From the IMG/VR virus record IMGVR_UViG_3300020194_001110, positions 1 through 34,065 of that record: DNA of 34,065 bases; one strand, given 5' to 3'. Positions within the stretch are counted from its first letter, which is position 1; each line of letters starts with the position of its first letter. Shown here piece by piece: positions 6,794 through 14,676 of this stretch. The position numbers and the translations under genes were made by a program. The DNA comes from a virus. A model generated the notes under the pieces. It saw only the letters and a list, made by a program, of their open reading frames with translations, did no database searches and was not told the origin of the DNA.

Positions 6794-7402
6794 ATGGCAT
6801 TAAAACATGTTGGAAGATTAGTAAATAATAAGAAAAAATGTGCTGTAGCATACAGAGTGCTACCAGGTGATCCTAACAACTGTTTAGTTGTTTTTACAGA
6901 ATCATTGGATGCGGCTGACCACGATTCATTAATTAACTTAATTGAATCTAACACTGCACAAAACGCAAACGAATTTGCAGATGCAATGGCTAGAGCCCAT
7001 TTATCAGATGGACGTATTATGTTATCAGCATTTCATAAAACAGGTAAAATGATTAAAGTTGCTACTAATCAAGTTGAAATGACACCTAACACTAATACAT
7101 CAATTTTACTATCTGAGTTAAACGATCAAATTGCAAAACAAAAAGGTGTTACTGTTGCTGATTTAGCTATGAAAAATCCAGCTACAGGTGAAACAGTAAA
7201 ACCAACTGCAGAAACGTCAGTTGATCCAGTACAATTAAATACAAGCGGAACTAATCAACCGAACGTCTTGACTGATGAAGATCTTGCAGCACAATATCGC
7301 TCGCAAGCAGACACTATGTTCAAAGAAGCAAAGCGTCTTAGAGAACAAGCCGAAGAGCTTGCTCCTACAAAGCGTAAGTCAAAGACTACGGCGGATGGCT
7401 AA
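6794..7402 (+). CDS. conserved phage protein, possible virion-associated (202 aa)
   Basis: AAGGAG precedes the ATG at 6794, which is one base after the preceding stop. The N-terminal domain (1-125) contains VGRLVNNKKKCAVAYRVLPG and SDGRIMLSAFHKTGKMI, a pattern I associate with uncharacterised structural-region proteins of cyanophages and pelagiphages. A low-complexity middle leads to a C-terminal helix rich in R, E and K (about 165-198) that could form a coiled coil. No enzymatic motif is visible. Confidence 0.7.
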   Translation: MALKHVGRLVNNKKKCAVAYRVLPGDPNNCLVVFTESLDAADHDSLINLIESNTAQNANEFADAMARAHLSDGRIMLSAFHKTGKMIKVATNQVEMTPNTNTSILLSELNDQIAKQKGVTVADLAMKNPATGETVKPTAETSVDPVQLNTSGTNQPNVLTDEDLAAQYRSQADTMFKEAKRLREQAEELAPTKRKSKTTADG

Positions 7403-7706
7403 TAAAGGAAAACTTCCTTCAGATATAGTTAACGCCTGGCCAGAAATATTTAAAGATATTACTATTGATGTTGTACCTATTGAATATTTACATAGTGTAA
7501 AGGTATATTTCAACGACGGAAAAATATGGGATATAGATGTCAAAAAAAGTCTAAGTAAACCTAATTTAGATATCGAGACAGCTCTTGATGATTTATTTAG
7601 AGAGTATGAAAATAATATCAAAAACATTGATTTTAGGCTAGATACAGCTAAAGTAAAGCGAGATATTAAAAAACGGACTCAAATTTTTATGAAGAAAAGA
7701 AAGTGA
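7395..7706 (+). CDS. conserved phage hypothetical protein (103 aa)
   Basis: I chose the ATG at 7395, which overlaps the preceding stop by 8 nt; the frame is open from 7275 but that part lies inside the preceding gene. The product begins MANKGKLPSDIVNAWPEIF, has a beta-strand pair HSVKVYFNDGKIWDIDV, and ends in a lysine-rich helix KRDIKKRTQIFMKKRK suggestive of nucleic acid or scaffold binding. It resembles small conserved proteins near tail genes of marine myoviruses. Function unknown. Confidence 0.7.
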   Translation: MANKGKLPSDIVNAWPEIFKDITIDVVPIEYLHSVKVYFNDGKIWDIDVKKSLSKPNLDIETALDDLFREYENNIKNIDFRLDTAKVKRDIKKRTQIFMKKRK

Positions 7707-7710
7707 TAGG

Positions 7711-7718
7711 CATAAATA
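7711..7718 (+). promoter_or_regulatory. T4-late-like promoter for the tail-type gene
   Basis: CATAAATA differs from TATAAATA only at the first base. It is 29 nt upstream of the ATG at 7748, with CAGGAG (7735-7740) as ribosome site in between. This fits late expression of a structural protein. Confidence 0.65.
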
Positions 7719-7747
7719 CATATAACAATACTATCAGGAGTTTTTAG

Positions 7748-8923
7748 ATGGCCTTACAAGTTAGACGCGGTACCAATGCAGAACGTTTAGGTATTACACC
7801 TGCAGAAGGTGAATTAATATATACAATTGACACCAAACAACTATATGTTGGTGATGGAACTACAGCTGGCGGAAATGCCTCTATTGCAGGTACTATAGAC
7901 TCACTTTTAGCAGATGCAACTCCACAACTTGGCGGAACACTAGATTTAAACAATAACGATATCACAGGTACAGGTAACATTAATATTACAGGTACAATTA
8001 CAGCGTCTGGTACAGTAAACTTAGGTGATGGCGTAGGTAGCGACATATTAGTAATAGGCGGAGCAATCCAAGGACACATGGTTCCTGATACTGATAAAAC
8101 ACATAATTTAGGTAGTCTAACAAAAAACTGGAACAATGCTTATATAGGGCAATTAATAGTTGATAGTCAAATTACAGCAGAAAGAATACAAGCAGATATT
8201 ATTGCAGACGACAGTACTGTTGTATTCAATGCAAGCACAGGATTAATTCCTGCGGCGCAAGTAAGCGGAACATTTACAGGTAATGTAATTGGTAACGCAG
8301 CAGGTGCACATACAGGTACATTTGACGGTGATATGACAGGTAGTGTGTTTGGTGATGATAGTACTGTACTTGTAGACGGAGTAAATAATACAATTAATGG
8401 AACATCTGTATTTGCAAATATTTTACAAACTAACGATATTCAAGATAAAGATACGTCAGGTGTTTTAACAGTCAATTTAAATAATACAGGCGGTAACGCC
8501 CAACCTCGTATAGTTTTAGAAAGTAATGGATCAGCTGGTTCAGGATTATGGATTACGACAAATGATACTACTAGAACATTAGCAGGCACTGATAATATTG
8601 GACGTATACTTTTTAGATCAATTGACCAAAGTGGTACAGAGACTCCAGTAGTTGCTATTGCACGTAAAGATGAATTTATTATTGCTGTTGGTAGTAAAGG
8701 TACTCCTGAAACTATGCATATAAATGTAGGCACAGGTAACTACGGATTCGGTATTGAACCTAGTGCTGTAGCTAAAGTAAATGTTGGTGGTGCTATGTTG
8801 TTAGGCAACATGGATACTACTGCAAGAGATAATCTTGTAGCAGCCAACGGTATGATTATATACAACACGACAGATAATAAGTTTCAGGGCTACGAAAACG
8901 GTTCTTGGGCCAACTTAATCTAA
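7748..8923 (+). CDS. tail fibre or tail-associated protein with Mtd-like N-terminal domain
   Basis: The first 45 residues (LQVRRGTNAERLGITPAEGE, then IYTIDTKQLYVGDG) match the N-terminal pattern of the major tropism determinant and many phage tail fibre or tail-attached proteins. The rest is a Gly/Thr/Asn-rich beta-repeat region with segments such as DITGTGNINITGTITASGTV and FTGNVIGNAAGAHTGTF, typical of fibrous phage proteins. The C-terminus (DNLVAANGMIIYNTTDNKFQ then GYENGSWANL) resembles the end of many fibre proteins. At 391 residues it is short for a tail fibre. It is probably exposed on the virion. It is the last recognisable structural gene before the radical SAM cluster. Confidence 0.82.
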   Translation: MALQVRRGTNAERLGITPAEGELIYTIDTKQLYVGDGTTAGGNASIAGTIDSLLADATPQLGGTLDLNNNDITGTGNINITGTITASGTVNLGDGVGSDILVIGGAIQGHMVPDTDKTHNLGSLTKNWNNAYIGQLIVDSQITAERIQADIIADDSTVVFNASTGLIPAAQVSGTFTGNVIGNAAGAHTGTFDGDMTGSVFGDDSTVLVDGVNNTINGTSVFANILQTNDIQDKDTSGVLTVNLNNTGGNAQPRIVLESNGSAGSGLWITTNDTTRTLAGTDNIGRILFRSIDQSGTETPVVAIARKDEFIIAVGSKGTPETMHINVGTGNYGFGIEPSAVAKVNVGGAMLLGNMDTTARDNLVAANGMIIYNTTDNKFQGYENGSWANLI

Positions 8924-8939
8924 TAATACAAAAAACTAA

Positions 8940-8947
8940 CTTAAATA
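8940..8947 (+). promoter_or_regulatory. late-type promoter element at the start of the radical SAM region
   Basis: CTTAAATA matches TATAAATA at six of eight positions and ends only four bases before the ATG at 8952. With T4 geometry (element at about -13 to -6) transcription would begin at the start codon. No Shine-Dalgarno sequence is present, in contrast to the late genes at 2927, 6526 and 7748. Confidence 0.5.
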
Positions 8948-8951
8948 CTAT

Positions 8952-10430
8952 ATGAGCTTAACTTTAGTTGCATCTCCACGTACGGCTAACCATATGCCTA
9001 GTCCTGCACTAGCTGCACTTAAACCTTGTGTTGAAAAAGCAGGATTTGTTTGTAATACAATAGATCTTAATATAGAACTTTATACAGATCTTAAAAAAAA
9101 TTACAACGAATTTAAAGAAATAGACTCTTACTTCCAAACGGATTTACGTTACATTTCACAAGACGCATTAGATCTTTCTCCATTATTAGAACAAAAAAAA
9201 ATTCTTTCAAAATCAGCGTTAGACTTATATAAAAAACACTTACACTATTGGACAGATTATATAATTTCTTTAAATACTGAATGGATAGGTGTAAGTGTAC
9301 TAAGTGTTAATAGTGTATTATATACTGTTGATCTATGCGAAGTTTTAAAACAAAAATCAAACTGTAAAATTATGCTAGGTGGACCTGGTGTAAGTACCTT
9401 TGGAATTAGCGGTGCAAGTAATTTTGGTGAGTTTATGATTGCAACTAAACTATCAGATGCATACATTTCTGGTGAAGGTGAACGTAGTATTGTTGCATTA
9501 CTTAAAGGTGAAAAATATGATGGTTATCAACAAATTGATAATTTAGACGAATTGCCTAATCCAGACTATAGTGATTTCGATTTCAGCAAATATACAAATA
9601 AAAATCAGGCAGTTGCAATTACAGGAAGTAGAGGCTGTGTTCGTAATTGCACATTTTGCGATATTAAAAGTGCATGGAAACATTATAGATATAGAAGCGG
9701 TTCTAGTTTAGCAGATGAAATTATACATCATCATAAGCACTTTGGTAGTAAAGAATTTTATTTTACTGACAGTCTTATCAATGGCAGTTTAAAAGCCTTT
9801 GAAGAATTTTTAGATGCAATGGTAGATGCTAAACAAAGTGGTAAATTATCTGAAAGTGTTGTTTGGAGTGGACAATTTATATGTAGACCTATACATCAAT
9901 TTACTGAAAAATGGTTTGCTAAAATGAAAATTGCAGGTGCAAAACAATTACACATAGGAATTGAAAGCGGTAGTGAATCAGTAATGCACGACATGGGCAA
10001 AAAACTATCTAATGATGATATAGATTTTACTATTGCTATGTTAACAAAATATGAAATACAATGCGACATGCTTATGATAGTAGGATATCCAACCGAAACT
10101 AAAGACGATTTTAATCAGACATTGTCATTATTAGAAAGACTAAGTTCTTACAACGAACAAGGGACTATTAGTGGAGTTAACCTTGGCAAAACAATGGTAG
10201 TGTTGCCTGGTTCACCAATCGGTGAAAATCTAAGCCATTGGGGTATAGAATATGACGAAAATAATAATTGGTTCTCAACTAAAAATCCTAGCCTAACATT
10301 TAAAGAAAGAGTTAGGCGTAGATTACTAGCACAAGAAAAATGTGAACAACTAGGTTATATGGTACGCTGGCCTTTGACTACGCTTGCTACATTAAACGAA
10401 AACTTAAAATTAAACAAAGAGACAATTTAG
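8952..10430 (+). CDS. radical SAM protein with B12-binding-type N-terminal domain
   Basis: The protein has 492 residues. The N-terminal ~200 residues resemble the Rossmann-like B12-binding domain that precedes the core in BchE/methyltransferase-type radical SAM proteins (WIGVSVLSVNSVLYTV, then IMLGGPGVS), but the DxHxxG histidine motif is not apparent, so bound cobalamin is uncertain. The radical SAM cluster is C229-x3-C233-x2-C236 in GSRGCVRNCTFCDI. Later segments KQLHIGIESGSESVMHDMGK and MLMIVGYPTETKDDF are typical of this class. Possible reactions are methylation, ring formation or other C-C chemistry; the substrate is unknown. It abuts the next gene without a gap (TAG then ATG). Confidence 0.85.
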   Translation: MSLTLVASPRTANHMPSPALAALKPCVEKAGFVCNTIDLNIELYTDLKKNYNEFKEIDSYFQTDLRYISQDALDLSPLLEQKKILSKSALDLYKKHLHYWTDYIISLNTEWIGVSVLSVNSVLYTVDLCEVLKQKSNCKIMLGGPGVSTFGISGASNFGEFMIATKLSDAYISGEGERSIVALLKGEKYDGYQQIDNLDELPNPDYSDFDFSKYTNKNQAVAITGSRGCVRNCTFCDIKSAWKHYRYRSGSSLADEIIHHHKHFGSKEFYFTDSLINGSLKAFEEFLDAMVDAKQSGKLSESVVWSGQFICRPIHQFTEKWFAKMKIAGAKQLHIGIESGSESVMHDMGKKLSNDDIDFTIAMLTKYEIQCDMLMIVGYPTETKDDFNQTLSLLERLSSYNEQGTISGVNLGKTMVVLPGSPIGENLSHWGIEYDENNNWFSTKNPSLTFKERVRRRLLAQEKCEQLGYMVRWPLTTLATLNENLKLNKETI

Positions 10431-11087
10431 ATGAAATTAATTGATGTACTACAATCAAACGATTTTTCTAAACATAAAGAAAATTTAGAAAAATTGTGCA
10501 AATGGATAGAACAACATGATAATCATCGTAATGCAAAAAATTATTATGGATTAGATAAGCAAGTACACAAGTTTGATAGCTTTGAAATACTATATGACGA
10601 TAACAATATAGTAGCCTTTAGTGGTCTTTGGAACAATGGTCATTATCCATCTAATACAGCAAGGTGTAGTACAAGAACATATTACCATCCAGACTATAGA
10701 AACAAAGGTTCGAGCAGAACAGCACGTTGGAGCGAAGATTGGTTTATTCCTTATGAAGTAAATAGAGCTATGGAATTAGGATACGATTATGCTTTTATAA
10801 GCATTGAGTTATTAATGCGTAGACGTAGTATGCAGGATCTAATACACTATATAAGCAAGGATCGTACATGGATATTACATCAAGATATGTGTAATACCTG
10901 TAGACAACACAACGATAAAGGTGATTTTATAGGTGTAAACAAAGACCCTAACTGCTGGCAAAATGTATGCTTTACACCGCTTAAGAGCGTCATACAAGCG
11001 CCTTTTACGCTTCCGAGTATCAATATAGCGGAGTATAATAACACCTATGCTAGTACGCAAAAACAGCGTTTAAAGCGTCTAAGATAG
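10431..11087 (+). CDS. possible GNAT-type acetyltransferase
   Basis: The 218-residue protein follows the radical SAM gene directly. Residues 55-110 have a GNAT-like arrangement: a strand IVAFSGLW, then RTYYHPDYRNKGSSRTARW, reminiscent of the acetyl-CoA-binding R/Q-x-x-G-x-G/A loop but imperfect, then a helix and the strand YDYAFISIE. The C-terminal part contains a histidine/cysteine-rich stretch (HQDMCNTCRQH) that could bind metal. The assignment is tentative. A convergent minus-strand gene overlaps its last 9 nt. Confidence 0.5.
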   Translation: MKLIDVLQSNDFSKHKENLEKLCKWIEQHDNHRNAKNYYGLDKQVHKFDSFEILYDDNNIVAFSGLWNNGHYPSNTARCSTRTYYHPDYRNKGSSRTARWSEDWFIPYEVNRAMELGYDYAFISIELLMRRRSMQDLIHYISKDRTWILHQDMCNTCRQHNDKGDFIGVNKDPNCWQNVCFTPLKSVIQAPFTLPSINIAEYNNTYASTQKQRLKRLR

Positions 11088-11783
11088 CCACAAAGTAAAC
11101 ATTTTTTCAGTAATTTCTCTACTTTTTTTGTTATACTTTGTAGTAACTCCCTTTTGATAATTAATCTTTTCTAATGTGCCCAAGAAGGGAATTGGCAATT
11201 CAATATCTCGTAAACTTAAAACATTTTCTATAAATCTATCTTCACGAGGATTTAAAAAACCATGAAACCCATCAACTATATGTAAATCTAAATCTACATA
11301 TTTTGCATATCTATGTGCTTGAGACGCTGGTGTCCAATCGTCATCTTTACCTGTTACTATAGTTAATTTATGTGCTTCTAACATTGGCTGTGTTATACCA
11401 ACTAGTGCTGGATATACTAAAAAAGTTTTATCAAAGTCTGCACTACATATTAAACATGCTGTCCCGCCTGCACTAATACCAAACAATATTTTTTTATTAG
11501 CATCATACTTTGCACTTACAGTATAAATGTCAGAAGCCCTATCATCAAAGTTAGGATAGATATTATCTACGTCATGCCATATTTGACTTTTCACACCACG
11601 TTTTGTAAAATGATCAACTATTACAACTTGGTATCCGTTTGCACATGCTATCTTTGCAAAATCTGTGTCTATATCACTTATGCCTCCGGAACCATGACTC
11701 ATTACCAGTAAAGGTAATTTCTTTGCAAATCTATCAGGAGTAAAATGTATGTGATCGTAGTGTGAGGTTATTTTATCAAACAT
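11079..11783 (-). CDS. alpha/beta hydrolase, dienelactone hydrolase-like
   Basis: The 234-residue protein shows the fold signature: LLVMSHGSGG (26-34) forms the oxyanion region, FGISAGG (101-107) is the nucleophile elbow with S104, VTGKDDDW supplies a candidate acidic residue near 147-149, and VDGFHGF provides H174. It is the last gene of a minus-strand unit behind a sigma70 promoter and overlaps the upstream gene by 16 nt. It could cleave an ester or act on a small molecule made or modified by the neighbouring enzymes. The last ~40 residues are lysine-rich. Confidence 0.78.
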   Translation of the reverse strand: MFDKITSHYDHIHFTPDRFAKKLPLLVMSHGSGGISDIDTDFAKIACANGYQVVIVDHFTKRGVKSQIWHDVDNIYPNFDDRASDIYTVSAKYDANKKILFGISAGGTACLICSADFDKTFLVYPALVGITQPMLEAHKLTIVTGKDDDWTPASQAHRYAKYVDLDLHIVDGFHGFLNPREDRFIENVLSLRDIELPIPFLGTLEKINYQKGVTTKYNKKSREITEKMFTLWLS

Positions 11784-12226
11784 TTCATATCATCCATTAT
11801 TTTTTGTTTTTCAAAGTATTGGTCTATATTTTTTATAAACACAGGTGCTTTGTGATGTTGACTCTGTTGTGCATACATATACATTTTATCTAACCATTCA
11901 CGTTTATCTAATTCAAAATGATCTTTTAAATATTTAAAAAACAAATCTATACTCCTAAAAAATTTTGCATTTTCTAATTCTTCATGGTTGTAAGTAAGAT
12001 ATATTCTTAAACAATTAAAACTATACTCAAAAATATCTACAGGATTTTTTACAAAATCTAGTTTCCATTCTATATCATAATAACAATTTGAAAACTTTGG
12101 CTGTGAAATAGTAGTATCATTGGCTCTTGCATCGGCAAATGATTTTAATAAAGAGTTTACAATCTTATACTCTTCAAATCCTGAAAGACTTTGTCTTGTT
12201 TTATGAAAGTTTTCAAAATTAATCAT
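11768..12226 (-). CDS. hypothetical protein (152 aa)
   Basis: I do not recognise this protein. It appears mostly alpha-helical, with an N-terminal segment FENFHKTRQSLSGFEEYKIV and a central aromatic-rich region (DIEWKLDFVKNPVDIFEYSF). There is no signal peptide or membrane segment. It starts in an ATGA overlap with the hydroxylase-like gene and ends 16 nt inside the hydrolase gene, so it is translated with them. It may be a partner for one of these enzymes. Confidence 0.65.
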   Translation of the reverse strand: MINFENFHKTRQSLSGFEEYKIVNSLLKSFADARANDTTISQPKFSNCYYDIEWKLDFVKNPVDIFEYSFNCLRIYLTYNHEELENAKFFRSIDLFFKYLKDHFELDKREWLDKMYMYAQQSQHHKAPVFIKNIDQYFEKQKIMDDMKCLIK

Positions 12227-12762
12227 ATTCCGCTTATCACTAAATGTATACGATCATCTCTACTTGCATTGACAGCCGTATGATGTTCGTCAGTATCCAT
12301 TTTATAACATACACCGTCAGCAGGAATATGATAATGACCATGATCTCTATACAGTATAAAACAATCTTCGTTAGTGTCTACAGCAAAATGATAGCGTACT
12401 ATTCCCGGATCATTATGCATCCAGTAGCATTTTTTTGCAGGAACTTTCATTAAACGTATTCTGCCCATTTTGAAAGGAAAGTGTTGGCAAATTTCTTCAA
12501 AGATTGTATTATTAAATGCCGTGTTGAATATGTTAAAATCTTCTTCTTTAAGTCTATACATAGGACAATGACTTAATCTGCTATCTCCTGTGCCTTCATA
12601 CGGGTCTAAATTGTCACCAGATGTATTAACAAAACAAATTTGATTATGATTATTGAAAGGAAATTTTTCTAATGCTTTAGCACTATCATATTTCAAACGT
12701 TCTATATCAACTTCAAAGTTTATAGGTGTAATTAAATTCTTCTTCATTATCCATCCAATCAT
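12223..12762 (-). CDS. Asp/Asn beta-hydroxylase-like 2OG-Fe(II) oxygenase
   Basis: The jelly-roll metal-binding pattern is clear: CYWMHNDPG supplies H116 and D118, and TDEHHTAVNASRDDRIHLV supplies the distal histidine (H160 or H161) and R171, the likely 2-oxoglutarate-binding arginine. This matches the aspartyl/asparaginyl beta-hydroxylase family, which hydroxylates peptide or amino-acid side chains using O2 and 2-oxoglutarate. Length (179 aa) corresponds to the catalytic domain alone. The start is ambiguous between ATG at 12762 and an in-frame ATG at 12747; both overlap the upstream sulfotransferase-like gene. Confidence 0.82.
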   Translation of the reverse strand: MIGWIMKKNLITPINFEVDIERLKYDSAKALEKFPFNNHNQICFVNTSGDNLDPYEGTGDSRLSHCPMYRLKEEDFNIFNTAFNNTIFEEICQHFPFKMGRIRLMKVPAKKCYWMHNDPGIVRYHFAVDTNEDCFILYRDHGHYHIPADGVCYKMDTDEHHTAVNASRDDRIHLVISGI

Positions 12763-13531
12763 ATACTTCTTGTAAGTTATTTACAAGTTTATGTTTTTCT
12801 CCTACAGTATATTTTATCTTTTGAAAAGTTTTTGTAGGAGTATTTTTGAAACCTAGTAACGGCAATATCTTATTAGTATCGTTTTGCCAGTCTTCATAAA
12901 AGATAATTTTATCTATTTGTTTTTTTTCTTTAAAATATTCAAAAAGATTACGTGTAATAATTAATCCTTTTAAACAATACTCAAAGTTTTTACGACTTAT
13001 TGTTATATTAGGTGCATCTATTACCTGATCATCATAACCAATATGGAATATTTTTGTTTCCATTGCAATAAGATAACTTAATATTTGTTCTTTCAAATCT
13101 CTTCTAGCACAAAATATAAAACTATAATCTTCTAAATATTCTAAATCTCTAAAATTTATCATATAAGTTTGTGGTTGTATTTTAAAAATACTTTTATTGT
13201 TACTATTCTTATTAAATTGTAGTAATTTTTTTCTTTTGTCTACTTCTTGCTTGTAATCATATGATCCTATTATAAAAGGTTTAGGATTTTTAAAATTGAA
13301 AATTCTCTTGATTTCATTGTCAATAATATCATACGTCTTTACATATGTGCCTTTAGGTAAATTATTTTTAAAAGGTACATTAATATCTTTACCAGTTTCA
13401 TCATACCTCATTAGAACGTCTGACATATTTGTTATTTCTGCTTGGTATTCTTTGCCAAAGTATCCTGCAAGCATTTGTCCTACAACAGTACTACCTGTCC
13501 TATTATAACTTAGTATACTATATGTTTTCAT
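12713..13531 (-). CDS. sulfotransferase-like protein
   Basis: The 272-residue protein starts with a strand-loop motif SYNRTGSTVVGQML (residues 8-21), like the 5'-phosphosulfate-binding loop (R-S/T-G-S/T-T) of PAPS-dependent sulfotransferases. FIFCARRDLKEQILSYLIA, in mid-protein, resembles the 3'-phosphate-binding R...S helix, and IIFYEDW matches the conserved strand near the C-terminus. It would transfer sulfate from PAPS to a hydroxyl group of a glycan, peptide or small molecule. It lies between a radical SAM gene and the hydroxylase-like gene, so sulfation of a newly made hydroxyl is conceivable. Confidence 0.72.
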   Translation of the reverse strand: MKTYSILSYNRTGSTVVGQMLAGYFGKEYQAEITNMSDVLMRYDETGKDINVPFKNNLPKGTYVKTYDIIDNEIKRIFNFKNPKPFIIGSYDYKQEVDKRKKLLQFNKNSNNKSIFKIQPQTYMINFRDLEYLEDYSFIFCARRDLKEQILSYLIAMETKIFHIGYDDQVIDAPNITISRKNFEYCLKGLIITRNLFEYFKEKKQIDKIIFYEDWQNDTNKILPLLGFKNTPTKTFQKIKYTVGEKHKLVNNLQEVYDWMDNEEEFNYTYKL

Positions 13532-14642
13532 TTTTTACTTTAGGTATCTTTGAATCTGCTGAACTTACACAACTTTTTGTTATACAAGTTTTAGGTGTCT
13601 TAAACAGTTCGAAACCTGTTTCGATGTTACCAAGGGGTGCATCATGGCACGAATAGCTTCTTTTTATGCTACCGTCAGGCTCCCGTATTATTATTCCGCT
13701 GTAACCAGCATTGCATGCCCATCCTTCGAAATTATTGAAATTAAAGGCATTAAACCGTTCTGCCTGGTCCATATACCACTTTTTACCTTTAGAGTCTTTT
13801 AGCTCTACTTGCATATGCCAAGGTATACTTGTATCTAGTTTTCCTTCTACTCCTTGAGGTATTTGGAATGACGGCTTAGGTCTTTCTGCCCAAATCCTTT
13901 TGTTTTCTGTGTAGGCTCTTTGTGGCATTCCGTTGTATAACTTTTCGAGCTGATCCCTAGTGTATCCATCAACCACCCTTGACGCAGTCGGATCCGATTG
14001 AGGCTTGAGTGTGACATTGATTCCTTGCTCATGAAAGAATAAAGCGTTTTCCCAATCTCTTTCAAACCATTCTGGAACCATAACTTGATTGATTGTAATT
14101 TGTACATCGTGTTCTTGACACAGGATTAATTTGTCTGCGAACTCCTGCATCTTCTCCTTTGTGTTTACATGTTCTGTATGCAGACTTGCTGTAATACTTG
14201 CCCTATGAAATGGCTTTGCATACTCTACATAAGTTTCAAACCACTTCAAATTTCTTGAACAGTTTGATGTCATATGTATACTTGTGTAGTTTGTGTTTTC
14301 TACATCATCAGCTAAATGTTTTAGTATGTCCAAGTATCCAGGATGGAAAGTAGGTTCTCCTCCTGACAAGGAGAAGTGGAAAGAATTGAAGCCGTTGAGT
14401 CTGGCTTGACGTTTGATTTCATCCACTGTAAGCAAGCAGAGCTCGGTAGGACGGTGGTCTTTACGATCGGAACGTGCATAGGGCCAACAGTAGGAGCATT
14501 TGTAGTTGCAGAATCTTCCCAAGAGCCAGGATACAGTAAATATATCACGATAAAGCAGAGTGCGTTGACCCACACTGACAATATCGTCAAATGGTATTTT
14601 TGTAAAATCGTAATTACTCCACTTTAGGTCTTCATTATTCAT
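13518..14642 (-). CDS. radical SAM protein with SPASM-like C-terminus
   Basis: The 374-residue protein has the cluster motif C45-x3-C49-x2-C52 in GRFCNYKCSYC and the SAM-binding motif LSGGEPTFHPG. C-terminal cysteines near 310 (GWACNAGYSG), 332 (SYSCHDAPLGNI), 353 and 358 (TCITKSC) form a SPASM-type pattern, implying auxiliary iron-sulfur clusters. Such enzymes commonly modify peptides or proteins. It shares N-terminal and C-terminal patterns with the proteins at 15226-16359 and 28649-29578, including the ending K-I/V-P-K. It opens the minus-strand unit that also encodes the sulfotransferase-like, hydroxylase-like and hydrolase genes. Its ATG is five bases from the -10 box. Confidence 0.9.
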   Translation of the reverse strand: MNNEDLKWSNYDFTKIPFDDIVSVGQRTLLYRDIFTVSWLLGRFCNYKCSYCWPYARSDRKDHRPTELCLLTVDEIKRQARLNGFNSFHFSLSGGEPTFHPGYLDILKHLADDVENTNYTSIHMTSNCSRNLKWFETYVEYAKPFHRASITASLHTEHVNTKEKMQEFADKLILCQEHDVQITINQVMVPEWFERDWENALFFHEQGINVTLKPQSDPTASRVVDGYTRDQLEKLYNGMPQRAYTENKRIWAERPKPSFQIPQGVEGKLDTSIPWHMQVELKDSKGKKWYMDQAERFNAFNFNNFEGWACNAGYSGIIIREPDGSIKRSYSCHDAPLGNIETGFELFKTPKTCITKSCVSSADSKIPKVKNENI

Positions 14643-14647
14643 AATTT

Positions 14648-14676
14648 ATTATAACACCAATCATTTTTATTGTCAA
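14648..14676 (-). promoter_or_regulatory. consensus sigma70 promoter for the radical SAM/sulfotransferase unit
   Basis: On the minus strand, TTGACA (14676-14671) and TATAAT (14653-14648) are separated by exactly 17 nt, a full match to both consensus boxes. The expected start of transcription is at about 14641-14642, on the ATG of the radical SAM gene, so the message should be leaderless. The -35 box includes the TGA stop of the nitroreductase-like gene (14675-14673). Confidence 0.85.

Noticed and set aside
7748-8923. Diversity-generating retroelement linked to the Mtd-like tail gene
   Set aside because: No reverse transcriptase, template repeat or C-type lectin end is visible in the window.
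11090-11141. Inverted repeat ACAAAGTA / TACTTTGT at the convergent junction as a bidirectional terminator
   Set aside because: The 36-nt loop and lack of a GC-rich stem make it a poor terminator; it lies within coding sequence and may be chance.
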